Source: Chlorobaculum sp. MV4-Y
Lineage (GTDB): Bacteria; Bacteroidota; Chlorobiia; Chlorobiales; Chlorobiaceae
Length of the DNA: 64,000 nucleotides
Assembly (NCBI RefSeq): GCF_025244685.1
Contig: NZ_CP104202.1
Location: 1,182,359 to 1,246,358, forward strand
Direction: 5' to 3'
The notes under the pieces are model-generated. The model was not told the origin of the DNA. It searched no databases and was given only the letters and a program-made list of their open reading frames with translations. Of the stretch, positions 45,590-54,332 are shown piece after piece. Positions within the stretch are counted from its first letter, which is position 1. Each line of letters begins with the position of its first letter. Position numbers and translations under genes: made by a program.

Positions 45590-45877
45590 TCACCTGTTTT
45601 CCCTGCTGTGCCATACGCGAATAATAACCACTGTATCGTTTTTGTCCCATATGTAGCGGAGAACGAACGCTCCAGCTCCGAACGATATGACAAGTTCACG
45701 TCTGCCCGTTTCGTCGTTCATCGGACGCCCGATTTCCGGTATCGATTGCAACAAACCAGCGCCATCAAGAATGACCCTTGCTGCTCGTGATGCTGCATCA
45801 GGGCTTTTTTCATGCAAGAATGCATGAAGTCGTTCAACATCTACCAATGCTTCCGGAAGCCATTTTATCTCGGGCAC
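45590..45877 (-). CDS. RelE/ParE-family toxin
   Basis: 95 residues with ParE-type features: IKWLPEALVDVERLHAFLHEK, GRPMNDETGRRELVISFG and the ending VLRYIWDKNDTVVIIRVWHSRE, as in ParE toxins (gyrase inhibitors) rather than RelE nucleases. It overlaps the antitoxin by 13 bases, downstream of it, as in many type II pairs. It looks intact. Plasmid/chromosome addiction or stress role is inferred from the family. Confidence 0.88.
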   Translation of the reverse strand: MPEIKWLPEALVDVERLHAFLHEKSPDAASRAARVILDGAGLLQSIPEIGRPMNDETGRRELVISFGAGAFVLRYIWDKNDTVVIIRVWHSRENR

Positions 45878-46140
45878 GCGGTCACCTTCCCTTCTGCCAG
45901 ATTTTCAAGCCATTCAGCGGCTTTTTCATGAGTTACAGCAATCCCGGTCAATTGATAACGCTCCCAGCGATCCATATCCTCACGCTTTTCCTCCTCGTAC
46001 TTTTCCTCGCGATCCAGATAGGTTTCGATAGCTCGGCACATAAGCCAGTGGGGGGACCTGTCACGGATTCGAGCCAATTCCTCAAGCCGTTTATGGGTGG
46101 TGTCGTCTAATTTGACGCCCTTAGTCTTTGTTTTTGACAT
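45865..46140 (-). CDS. Ribbon-helix-helix antitoxin (CopG/ParD-like)
   Basis: 91 residues from ATG 46140, fixed by the strong RBS AGGAGG 7 bases upstream. The N-terminal RHH motif is KTKGVKLDDTTHKRLEELA followed by DRSPHWLMCRAIETYLDR; the C-terminal tail (AAEWLENLAEGK) would wrap the toxin. It should bind the promoter and neutralise the ParE-like toxin. Confidence 0.88.
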   Translation of the reverse strand: MSKTKTKGVKLDDTTHKRLEELARIRDRSPHWLMCRAIETYLDREEKYEEEKREDMDRWERYQLTGIAVTHEKAAEWLENLAEGKVTACPR

Positions 46141-46160
46141 ATCTAAACCTCCTTTTGCAA

Positions 46161-46185
46161 AAAGGTAATACTTATAACAACCTTT
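46161..46185. promoter_or_regulatory. Possible operator upstream of the toxin-antitoxin pair
   Basis: A 25-base inverted repeat, AAAGGT and ACCTTT arms with an AT-rich TATAAG-like middle, 20 bases upstream of the antitoxin start. Position and form suit autoregulation by the RHH antitoxin. Confidence 0.35.
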
Positions 46186-46199
46186 AGCAACCCAATCCA

Positions 46200-46847
46200 T
46201 CAATTCTCCGAATCCCTCAACGCCGCCTCGCCAAGCGTTCCAACCTCCTTGTACGAAGTCTTGTTCGTCGAAAGCGGCGAACGGAGGACGCGAATCGGAC
46301 GGGCGTCGGCCTCTTTCGCAGCGGTAATGTCGGTGTCGGAGTCGCCGTAGTAAACCTTCACCTGTTTAGCCGTAATCGAAGGCGTTTTGGATTGGTTGCA
46401 GGTGAAAATCACCTCGGCCTTCTTCAAGTCGAAACATGGCTCGAGGATTTTCGGCACAATGTTGACCTTCGAGCTGTCACGGGCGGTGATGAAGAAAATC
46501 GTGTCTCCCCTCTGCTTGTGCATCTGGATCAGCGCATTGCCGGAAGCTTTCGGGATGCTTAATTTGTTGAACTAACGATTCATATCGTTCCAGAACACCG
46601 AGGAATGCCACAAGCTGCCGCCTGTGAGGTATTTGTTTCTGCCATTGGGGCCGTCGTGATTGTTCACGCCATAGTAAAAGCTGGAGCTGGAGAAGAGAAC
46701 GGTGTCGTCGATATCGAATCCGGCGACAATCGGTGCAGGAGGAAGCGTTTCCCTGATCTTGTCAGCCGTGACGTAATGAACCTGCGAACACGCCGCCGCC
46801 GCAACCAGATACAGCAACGCAAAAACCGCTCTGAACTTCCGGCTCAT
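46200..46847 (-). pseudogene. AphA-like class B acid phosphatase interrupted by an in-frame stop
   Basis: Signal peptide (MSRKFRAVFALLYLVAAAA-C), HAD motif I IVAGFDIDDTVLFSSS, then SLWHSSVFWNDMNR, an in-frame TAG at 46572-46574, and the same frame continues FNKLSIPKASGNALIQMH, FFITARDSSKV, YYGDSDTDITAAKEADAR. In E. coli AphA the aligned segment is MNNGWDEFSIPK, so the stop replaces one residue. It would be a periplasmic non-specific phosphatase; a Cys after the signal suggests a lipoprotein. A true nonsense mutation is likelier than readthrough. Confidence 0.88.
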
Positions 46848-47158
46848 GAGTTCCCTCCTCGTCGTTTTGATAGAACGACAGGCAATCTCAGGAACAAAGT
46901 ATCAACAGGTATCGGATCGCGCAGAGCAACAAAGAGACGTACTGACTACAGGTCGAATCGAAGGCCGCTTAACATGGCAGGAAATCGGGAAATAACGGCC
47001 CGGCATGAACTCATTGATAGGCAAAGAAAATACATCAAATTCACAAGCGCCACCGGGAAAGAGACGCTTCTGTTGAAGCTATAACCTGCAAAAGGCTGAG
47101 GCCCAACAAACGATAATCCAGGGATCGGGAGAAAAGAGTGGGAAAATATTCCGGGCAC
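46848..47158. other. Intergenic region between aphA-like gene and OsmC gene
   Basis: About 310 bases. No convincing coding frame, hairpin or repeat is seen; it should carry the promoter of the aphA-like gene (minus strand). Confidence 0.4.
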
Positions 47159-47578
47159 TCACTCGGCAACGACTTTCGTGTCCCAGGTAAGCTTGCATCC
47201 CGACGCCTTGAGCATGGCAGCCACGCTGCAGTATTTTTCCATCGAAAGCCCGACGGCTTTGTCGATATCCGCCTTGGTGCAATCAGGACTGCACATCCTG
47301 AAGCTGACATGAATCGAGGTAAAAACTTTCGGATGGTTTTCAGCACGAGCAGCTTTGAGCGAGGCATCGAGGGTGACCAGCTCCTTTCTCATTTTTCCGA
47401 TAATGGCGATGATGTCCATCATGGAACAGGCCGCAAGCGACTGGAGCATAATCTCCATGGGAGAGGCATAAATGGCAGGAATCGAAGGGTCAAGCTTTCC
47501 ATCGAAAAACGTGTGCTGCCCTTTTTCGTTGACACCGATAAGTGGCAGATTCCTGTCGAAAGAGACTGTTGCGCGCAT
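47159..47578 (-). CDS. OsmC/Ohr-family protein
   Basis: About 139 residues from ATG 47578 (MRATVSFDRNLPLIGV). The OsmC fold is shown by SPMEIMLQSLAACSMMDIIAI (first active Cys in the helix) and FRMCSPDCTKADIDKAVGLS (second Cys region). Such proteins detoxify organic hydroperoxides, but in this subclass (YhfA/OsmC-like) the redox function is less sure. The upstream extension to 47641 is not family-like. Confidence 0.88.
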   Translation of the reverse strand: MRATVSFDRNLPLIGVNEKGQHTFFDGKLDPSIPAIYASPMEIMLQSLAACSMMDIIAIIGKMRKELVTLDASLKAARAENHPKVFTSIHVSFRMCSPDCTKADIDKAVGLSMEKYCSVAAMLKASGCKLTWDTKVVAE

Positions 47579-47929
47579 GGCTTTTCCGGATAATAACGTT
47601 GAAAAGAAATGAATCGGACGGGACAAGACTGGCTCATTCAAGATACTGGTTCGCGATCAAAAAAGTTCGCTCAGCGGCTTATCAGCCTCAACATTACCGA
47701 CCGCCTCACATTTACGGCAAGTGAACAAATTCTGCCACTCTGGCATTTATTATAACTGTAGTCCGAAGAAGGTCTCACAGAGAAGCCCATTCCATACCGA
47801 CTGACATATGAGATATTTGATAGTAATCAGACCACATATCGGCAATGTAAACACAGCCTTTCATCTTTACCAGAGTCAACAGGACAACATCGGAATCAGT
47901 AGCTCTTCAACTGCAAACAAACCTGAGGG
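47579..47929. other. Intergenic region upstream of mreB-like gene
   Basis: About 350 bases, divergent between the OsmC gene (minus) and mreB-like gene (plus), so it must hold both promoters. No repeat, RNA gene or extra coding frame was recognised. Confidence 0.4.
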
Positions 47930-48985
47930 ATGATCTTAGGAAACGTCTTGAACATAGAAACCTTTGTTGACCTTGGTCTTGACCCCGGATCGGCAAACAC
48001 CCTGATGTGCATAAAGGATCAGGGCATCGTGGTCAATGAGCCGACGATTGTCGCTGTTGAAAGCGAATCGGGCCAGTTGATTGCCTTTGGACACGAGGCC
48101 CTCAACATGCACCAGAAAATGCATCCGGGCATGCAGACCATCATGCCTGTAACCAACGGAATTATCGGTGATTACGAGAATGCCAAGAAACTGTTCAGGG
48201 AGCTGCTGCACCATGTAAAGCCCAGGATTCTCTTCGGCATTCACAGGCTTGTGGTTAGCATACCTCTTGGCATCACGGAAGTGGGAAAACGCGCTTTCTT
48301 CGATATGGCGGAACACCTGGGCGCCAAAGAGGCTTGGCTGGTACTGGAACCGATAGCTGCGGCAATAGGCGCCGGCTTGAACCCGTTCGAGCCTGTCGCC
48401 AACCTGATCGTCAATCTGGGAGCCGGCACCACGCAAATCGCGATCATCTCTCTTGGCGGTATTGTTTCAGGTGAATCGCTCGCCGTTTCAGGCAACCAGA
48501 TCAACAATGCGATCATCGAAAGCTTGAGGGAACAGAACAATCTGGCCATCAGCGAATATGCCGCCGAACATATCAAGCTGAACATCGCTGCCAACGACAG
48601 GTCTGACCGGGAAAGCCGGATGACGGTCAAAGGGTTCAACCTGTTGACCGGCTTTCCAGATACGCAGGAGATCAGCACTGCGGCCCTCAGGGAAATCATC
48701 ACGACGCCGCTGCAGGAGATCGTGACCGCAATCAAAAAGTGCATCGAGGTACTTGCCGACAAGCCCGATGTTGCGGTCGATATTCTCGAACGGGGCATTT
48801 ATCTGGCGGGAGGCGGTGCGTTATTGGGCGGCATCGACAAGAAAATCCAGTCCGAGACCGGACTCGCTGTCACCATCTGCGAAGAGCCGCAAACAACGGT
48901 CAGCAAAGGTTTGTGTACGATTCTGAAAAATTTCGAGCACTACCGCCCGGTTCTTCTTGACAATAACAAGAAGCATAAACAGTAA
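47930..48985 (+). CDS. Divergent MreB/actin-like paralogue
   Basis: 351 residues of the MreB family. Phosphate-1 loop is DPGSANT (Asp 18; usual DLGTANT), then GIVVNEPTIVAVE. The LxEPIAAAIGAG catalytic-Glu segment is kept (Glu 140) but the phosphate-2 motif reads VNLGAGTTQIAIISLGG, with Asn 162 for the usual Asp, Ala for Gly and Gln for Glu. The rest (IYLAGGGALLGGIDK; adenosine motif) is conserved. It is probably an ATP-binding filament protein with altered hydrolysis and not the main cell-shape MreB; no mreC/mreD/rodA is adjacent. It stands alone with its own terminator. Confidence 0.88.
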   Translation: MILGNVLNIETFVDLGLDPGSANTLMCIKDQGIVVNEPTIVAVESESGQLIAFGHEALNMHQKMHPGMQTIMPVTNGIIGDYENAKKLFRELLHHVKPRILFGIHRLVVSIPLGITEVGKRAFFDMAEHLGAKEAWLVLEPIAAAIGAGLNPFEPVANLIVNLGAGTTQIAIISLGGIVSGESLAVSGNQINNAIIESLREQNNLAISEYAAEHIKLNIAANDRSDRESRMTVKGFNLLTGFPDTQEISTAALREIITTPLQEIVTAIKKCIEVLADKPDVAVDILERGIYLAGGGALLGGIDKKIQSETGLAVTICEEPQTTVSKGLCTILKNFEHYRPVLLDNNKKHKQ

Positions 48986-49023
48986 CATAGCGGCAGTGAC
49001 CAGCCGGACAGCTGAATAGCAAG

Positions 49024-49063
49024 AAGCCCGAATAAACCTGGCAGAGGTTATTCGGGCTTTTTG
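49024..49063 (+). terminator. Strong bidirectional terminator after the mreB-like gene
   Basis: Arms AAGCCCGAATAA and TTATTCGGGCTT around 12 bases, followed by TTTTTGC. It lies between the convergent mreB-like and C11 protease genes and can serve both. Confidence 0.85.
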
Positions 49064-49087
49064 CTTTACAAGGCTGTTTCCTGGCGC

Positions 49088-50821
49088 TCAGAAAGTTTTC
49101 TGTTCACAGGAGCATCCGTTGCTGCCCTGCACCTTGCTGATCGAGTCCTCGACGACCGACAGCAGAAAGCTGATGCGGCCTTCGGCATAGGACAATGTGG
49201 GCGAAATGGCCTTGAACTTGCCGATCAGCTCTTCGAGCTTCTGCTTTTTCATGGCATTGATGAGGTTGTACGAAATGCCGACCTTCTCGACCGGCACAAC
49301 GGTTTTGAAGCCCGGCTCGTACTTCTGCATGCTCAGGTCGATTATCTGTTTGGCATCGGACTTGCCGCCAGCGGCAACGGCAGGCTGATTGAGCTGATTG
49401 AGGTTACGAAGAGGCATAAGCCGCATCACCGGCCGGCCCGCTGGCGCGGCTGACGGATTCATCATGAGGTTACGCCGGTCGATTTTCAGATTCCTGTCGA
49501 TCAGCTCGAACCTGTTGAGCAGAAAGCGCTCGAAGTTGTTGAACTTCTTGAGCTGCTCTGCGGATTCCGGCGGCCAGGCTTTCTGAACCGGAGTCAGTTT
49601 GATGATTTTGGCTACGTTGACGGGGCCGTACAGATCCTTGGCCGCAGCATCGATCTGACGGAGCAGATCTTCCTGCTCGGCATAGCCGGTCTTGAGCACG
49701 GTCATCAGAAAGTCGATCTCACCGGCCATCTTCATGAAGCCCGCTGTACCGACATAGGCATCCGGTGTCACGCCTTTCATCTGCGAGGCGTACTTTCCGG
49801 GCTCGCCGCTGACATTCCAGGCCGGGTCGTTGGCCAGGGTTTTCCAGACGTTGGTGTAACTGGCGGCATAGATCGAAGCGGCGGAGTTGAGAAGCATAGA
49901 ATTGTTCAGATAGCTGTCGAGCCTGCTGAAGAAGGTTTGCGCCGGATCGGAATAGCCATGCATCGAGGAAAGGTAGGTATCGACGCTGTTGGTGAATTTG
50001 GCCTTTTCCGCAGCATCAAGCGCGGCGTAATCATCAGGATAGATCAGGCGGTAGAGGTAGCAATACTGATAATGCAGGTTCCACCCGCCCAGGTCGAGAC
50101 CGGTCAGAAGACCGATCGAAGGCCGCAGAAAGAGCGACAGATTGGTGATGTCGGTATTGTCGTTCCTGAACAGGCGCTGGTTGATGCGCTCCGGCAGGGC
50201 AAGCACGATCTGCCCATTCAGCCAGCTTGCGGTTTTATGAGTGTCCCACCACATGCCGAATGCCGCCGGTGCTGAATCTTTATCGATGGCATTGGAAGGA
50301 ACGGGGAAGCCGGTCAGACTCGGAGAGTAAACACCGGTGGTAGCCATGATGCAATAATTCTTTCCCATGCCGTAGAGCACCGACTCACCGCCATTGCAAC
50401 TGCCGTCGATCACTGTCAGGCTCGCCCCGTTGTTGGCGATTTTTTCAAACAGTGGCGCAAGCTGGCTGACGGAGAGTGTGCCAGAATTGAACTCAATGAA
50501 ATGCGACGCAGCGGTGCCCTTTGAGGTGTCACTGCGGTTCCAGCGCGGATTCCATCCGTGGCCTGCCAGATAGACAACAAGCTGGTCTCCTGAGGCAAGA
50601 AGAGTGGAAAATGTGGTCAGCGCGTTCAGGCCCGAGGTACCGCTATCGGTCATGGTGACCATGTAACCGCGGCTCTGAAGTTCGGTTTTCAGCTCGGTCG
50701 GGGTGTTGCCCCAATCATTGTGATAGATGATGAGCGCCTTTTTAAGCCCTGCGGCATCGAGCTGGACAGCCAGCAGAGTAAAAAAGCCCGCAAGCATCAC
50801 CGCAAGTATGCTCCGTTTCAT
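49088..50821 (-). CDS. Secreted clostripain-family (C11) cysteine protease
   Basis: 577 residues with a cleavable signal peptide (MKRSILAVMLAGFFTLLAV...DAAG). The caspase-like fold has catalytic His in VVYLAGHGWN and catalytic Cys in LTVIDGSCNGGE, with the C11 layout of clostripain. A long C-terminal part (about 230-577) has no motif I recognise. Such enzymes cleave after basic residues and are secreted or cell-surface proteases. The RBS GGAGGG is 8 bases upstream of ATG 50821. Function and target unknown. Confidence 0.85.
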   Translation of the reverse strand: MKRSILAVMLAGFFTLLAVQLDAAGLKKALIIYHNDWGNTPTELKTELQSRGYMVTMTDSGTSGLNALTTFSTLLASGDQLVVYLAGHGWNPRWNRSDTSKGTAASHFIEFNSGTLSVSQLAPLFEKIANNGASLTVIDGSCNGGESVLYGMGKNYCIMATTGVYSPSLTGFPVPSNAIDKDSAPAAFGMWWDTHKTASWLNGQIVLALPERINQRLFRNDNTDITNLSLFLRPSIGLLTGLDLGGWNLHYQYCYLYRLIYPDDYAALDAAEKAKFTNSVDTYLSSMHGYSDPAQTFFSRLDSYLNNSMLLNSAASIYAASYTNVWKTLANDPAWNVSGEPGKYASQMKGVTPDAYVGTAGFMKMAGEIDFLMTVLKTGYAEQEDLLRQIDAAAKDLYGPVNVAKIIKLTPVQKAWPPESAEQLKKFNNFERFLLNRFELIDRNLKIDRRNLMMNPSAAPAGRPVMRLMPLRNLNQLNQPAVAAGGKSDAKQIIDLSMQKYEPGFKTVVPVEKVGISYNLINAMKKQKLEELIGKFKAISPTLSYAEGRISFLLSVVEDSISKVQGSNGCSCEQKTF

Positions 50822-51221
50822 GAGTAGCCCTCCTTTTAAAAAGATGATTGAGGAAAGTGCAACGAAAAAACACTTGAAACGTCATCCCGCAGGGCGCGGG
50901 TCATGTACATTTATTTCGATCGAAACGGATGGTTGCCGGTTGATTTAGCCCTATCGACAAGGTTTGGCACACTGAATACAACGGAATCAAAACAAGAAAT
51001 GGAGCTAAGCCGGACAAAAAGCCGTTCACGGCATACCGTCGAAGATTTATAAATCTTCTACACAAAAGATAAGAAACCCAATGCCCCGTAACTCAATAAA
51101 TCGTAACAACAGCAATCACGGGTTCGCTTCGTTCACTCCTGACTGTCGGTGTTTTTCTGCTGTGCACCATCAACGACAGAAACAACGGAAAATCGAGCTG
51201 TGGAACATGACCGGCAGGCGA
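50822..51221. other. Intergenic region with an 18-base perfect palindrome
   Basis: 400 bases between the divergently arranged protease start and the aquaporin stop. No convincing coding frame. The palindrome at 51041-51058 is the only clear structure. Confidence 0.4.
51041..51058. promoter_or_regulatory. Perfect palindrome GAAGATTTATAAATCTTC
   Basis: An 18-base perfect inverted repeat with no loop, which is unusual by chance. It may be a protein-binding operator for the protease gene (about 220 bases upstream of its start) or a small terminator-like structure. No regulator is known for it. Confidence 0.4.
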
Positions 51222-52028
51222 CTACTCTTCCTTGTCGTCGATGTCGAGCGTGCCCTGCGCAGCGATGGTTCCTGCGGTGGTGGGTGGCCCTTTCAGAATC
51301 CATTCAAAGACTACGCCGATCAACGCACCGGCGATCGGCCCGGCAACATAAACCCAGGCAAGCCCGGTATTACCGCAAACGAGTGCGGGAGCCAGCGAAC
51401 GCACCGGGTTCATCGAGGCTCCGCTGACCGGCGCGGCCCACATGCCTGCCAGCGCGATGTAGCCGCCAACGGCAATCGCCCCGTTGGTGCCGATGTTCCG
51501 GGCACCCGACGAGGTACCGAGAATGGTGTTGACCAGCGCGGCAGTCAGCACAACCTCAATGATGAGTGCTTTCAGCGGCGTAACCTCTTGGCCGGGCAGG
51601 GTCAAGCCCGCTGCAACAGCTCCGTCGCCAAACATAAAGCCGAGAAAGAGCGCGGCCAGCCATCCCCCGGCGACCTGGGCAAGGATGTAGCCCGGCACGC
51701 GAACCCAGGGGAAATTGCGGCGAATGGCAAACGCCAGAGTAACGGCAGGATTGAGATGCGCGCCGCTCACCGTACCCATGAAGTAGATGATCGCCATCAC
51801 CATGAGGCCGGGCGCAACCGGCAGGAGCGCATCACCGGTATGGTTGCCGGAACTCGTCGCCGCCACAGGGCCGCCCGCTGCCACGAGCACCAGCAGAAAA
51901 GTGCCCCACAGCTCGGCAAAAATCCGCTGCCATTCGTGTTTCGGATCAAGAAAATTGGGCGCGATCTGCGTCAGAAGCATCCGGGCGCGTTGCGCCGCAT
52001 GGTGGTTATCCTCATTCATCGCAGCCAT
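51222..52028 (-). CDS. Aquaporin/MIP-family channel
   Basis: 268 residues with six membrane helices and the two half-membrane loops: HLNPAVT near 115 and SMNPVRS near 225 (NPA and NPV-type). The second NPV in place of NPA, plus N-terminal cytoplasmic extension of about 35 residues, resembles plant-type or bacterial water/uncharged-solute channels; water versus glycerol or other solutes cannot be decided. Start ATG 52028 follows a strong RBS GGGAGG; ATG 52019 is an alternative. Confidence 0.92.
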   Translation of the reverse strand: MAAMNEDNHHAAQRARMLLTQIAPNFLDPKHEWQRIFAELWGTFLLVLVAAGGPVAATSSGNHTGDALLPVAPGLMVMAIIYFMGTVSGAHLNPAVTLAFAIRRNFPWVRVPGYILAQVAGGWLAALFLGFMFGDGAVAAGLTLPGQEVTPLKALIIEVVLTAALVNTILGTSSGARNIGTNGAIAVGGYIALAGMWAAPVSGASMNPVRSLAPALVCGNTGLAWVYVAGPIAGALIGVVFEWILKGPPTTAGTIAAQGTLDIDDKEE

Positions 52029-52260
52029 ACAACCTCCCTCAAATAATCGTTTACCGATCAACGGACAAAAGCGCCACCAAAAAGCCAAATGCTCTTTGCG
52101 CTGGCGTTGTACAACTATAAATGTAAAAAATGGTAACCAGGTTGTGCTTCTTCAATTCAAAAATCATTCCGCGGCAGGCGCCATTGCGCCAGTTACCAGA
52201 TATTGACTATCTTTTGCGTCAACGATCATTCAACAATCCTTTTTTCAAGGAGCAGCGTCC

Positions 52261-53523
52261 ATGACCGAACACGAAGTCATCGTCAAACAACTCCAGGCCG
52301 TACAAAACGCAAGCCGCAAAATCGTCACACTCAATGAAGAGACCATCAACGGCCTGCTCGTCGAACTTGCCGACCGCATTCCCGCAGCCTCCGATGCGAT
52401 CCTCGAAGCCAACCGCATGGACCTCGAACGCATGGACCCCGCCGATCCGCGCTACGACCGTCTGCTCCTGAACGAAGCTCGCCTGAACGCGATTGCTTCC
52501 GACCTGCGCAACGTAGCTGCCCTGCCTTCGCCGCTCAACCGCGTGCTTGAAGAGCGCACGCTGCCCAACGGTCTCGAACTGCAAAAGGTCTCGGTGCCCC
52601 TCGGCGTAGTCGGCATCATCTATGAATCGCGCCCGAACGTGACGTTTGACGTCTTCGCGCTCTGCCTGAAATCGGGCAACGCCACAGTGCTCAAAGGCGG
52701 CAGCGACGCGGCGTTTTCGAACATCGCCATCGTGAATCTGATCCAGACGGTCATCCGCGACCGGGAGCTCGATCCCGACATGATCTACCTCCTGCCCGCC
52801 GAACGCGAGGCAGCGCACGTCCTGCTCAACGCGGTGGGCTACATCGACGTCATCATTCCGCGCGGAAGCCAGGCGCTGATTGACTTCGCCCGCAAGCACT
52901 CCACGGTGCCGGTGATCGAAACCGGCGCGGGCATCGTGCACACCTACTTCGACCAGAGCGGCGATCTCACGATGGGTCGCGACATCATCTTCAACGCCAA
53001 AACCCGCCGCCCGAGCGTCTGCAACGCGCTCGACACGCTGATTGTGCACGAGAGCCGCATCGACGACCTGCCAGTGCTGGTGGAGTTGCTCGAAGAGAAA
53101 CTGGTGCAGCTTTACGCCGACGAACCGGCCTATTACAAGCTGCTTGGCCGCTACCCCGACGAGCTGCTCGAAATGGCCAGTCCGGAGCACTTCGGCACGG
53201 AGTTCCTCTCGCTGAAAATGTCGATCAAAACCGTCGCCAATCTCGAAGAGGCGCTCGACCACATCGCCCGCCACAGCTCGAAGCACAGCGAAGCGATCAT
53301 CGCGTCGGATCAGGCGGCCATCGACGCCTTCATGAAGCGCGTGGACGCGGCGGCGGTGTACGCCAACACCTCAACCGCATTCACCGACGGCGCACAGTTT
53401 GGCCTCGGCGCGGAGATCGGCATCAGCACACAGAAGCTGCACGCGCGTGGCCCGATGGCGCTCAAGGAGCTGTGCAGCTACAAATGGCTGATCACCGGCC
53501 AGGGACAGGTGAGGCCCGCCTGA
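52261..53523 (+). CDS. proA: Gamma-glutamyl phosphate reductase
   Basis: Second step of proline synthesis, reducing gamma-glutamyl phosphate to glutamate semialdehyde with NADPH. 420 residues: [57 protein letters not shown], and the catalytic Cys in [12 protein letters not shown]. Its stop TGA overlaps the ATG of the ABC gene by one base (TGATG), so the two are translationally coupled. proB is in another operon, 15 kb upstream. Confidence 0.95.
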   Translation: MTEHEVIVKQLQAVQNASRKIVTLNEETINGLLVELADRIPAASDAILEANRMDLERMDPADPRYDRLLLNEARLNAIASDLRNVAALPSPLNRVLEERTLPNGLELQKVSVPLGVVGIIYESRPNVTFDVFALCLKSGNATVLKGGSDAAFSNIAIVNLIQTVIRDRELDPDMIYLLPAEREAAHVLLNAVGYIDVIIPRGSQALIDFARKHSTVPVIETGAGIVHTYFDQSGDLTMGRDIIFNAKTRRPSVCNALDTLIVHESRIDDLPVLVELLEEKLVQLYADEPAYYKLLGRYPDELLEMASPEHFGTEFLSLKMSIKTVANLEEALDHIARHSSKHSEAIIASDQAAIDAFMKRVDAAAVYANTSTAFTDGAQFGLGAEIGISTQKLHARGPMALKELCSYKWLITGQGQVRPA

Positions 53524-54218
53524 TGCTTGAAGCGCGCAAGCTCGTCAAATCGTACGCCCTGCCCGGCCAGCCGCCGATGCGCATTCTCGACGGCATCGAT
53601 CTCTCGGTCGCGCCGGGCGAAATGGTGACTGTCATCGGCGCGTCGGGCAGCGGCAAAACCACGCTGCTCAACCTGCTCGGCACGCTCGACACGCCGGACG
53701 AAGGCGAACTGCGCTTCGACGGAGCGCCAATCTTTCAGGGAAGCCGCTGCCTGCTCTCAAAAAAGGAACTGGCCGCTTTCCGCAACCGCAAGATCGGCTT
53801 CGTTTTCCAGTTCCACCACCTGCTCTCGGACTTCACAGCGCTCGAAAATGTGGCGATGGCGGAGTTCATCGGCACCGGCAAGCTCAAGCCCGCCAAGGAG
53901 CGGGCCACCGTATTGCTCGAAAAGCTCGGCCTCAAAGCACGCCTCGACCACCTCCCCTCGGAGTTGTCGGGCGGCGAGCAGCAGCGCGTCGCTATCGCGC
54001 GGGCGCTCATGAACAACCCGAAGCTGGTGCTCGCCGACGAACCCAGCGGCAACCTCGACAGCCGCAACAGCCGAATGCTCTACGAACTGATGGCCACGCT
54101 CAGCAAAGAGCGCCAGACCGCGTTCGTCATCGTCACCCACAACGAAGAGTTCGCCGCCACCGCCGACCGCTGCCTCCACATGCAGGACGGCCAATTGCAG
54201 GCGTGCGGGGAAAAGTGA
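53523..54218 (+). CDS. lolD: LolD-like ABC transporter ATP-binding protein
   Basis: 231 residues: Walker A IGASGSGKTTLLNLLGTLD, FVFQFHHLL (Q-loop), LSGGEQQRVAIARAL signature, Walker B LVLADEPSGNLDS, and THNEEF H-loop. Matches the LolD/MacB family, which with LolC/E releases lipoproteins from the inner membrane. The permease partner is not in the window. Start is ATG 53523, overlapping the stop of proA; the upstream in-frame extension is not family-like. Confidence 0.9.
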   Translation: MLEARKLVKSYALPGQPPMRILDGIDLSVAPGEMVTVIGASGSGKTTLLNLLGTLDTPDEGELRFDGAPIFQGSRCLLSKKELAAFRNRKIGFVFQFHHLLSDFTALENVAMAEFIGTGKLKPAKERATVLLEKLGLKARLDHLPSELSGGEQQRVAIARALMNNPKLVLADEPSGNLDSRNSRMLYELMATLSKERQTAFVIVTHNEEFAATADRCLHMQDGQLQACGEK

Positions 54219-54332
54219 TGATGGATTTGGTAAAGAACGAACACGCAAGTTTGCCCTGAAAACGACGAATCACCGAAAATCGATTTATCTGAAAACGGCA
54301 TCGTCAACCACACCCACCGCACCTCCAGCCCA

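Noticed and set aside
45441-45650. Separate 69-codon minus-strand gene next to the ParE toxin
   Set aside because: Its last 12 codons are the start of the broken membrane protein and its first part is out of frame shadow of the toxin's 3' end.
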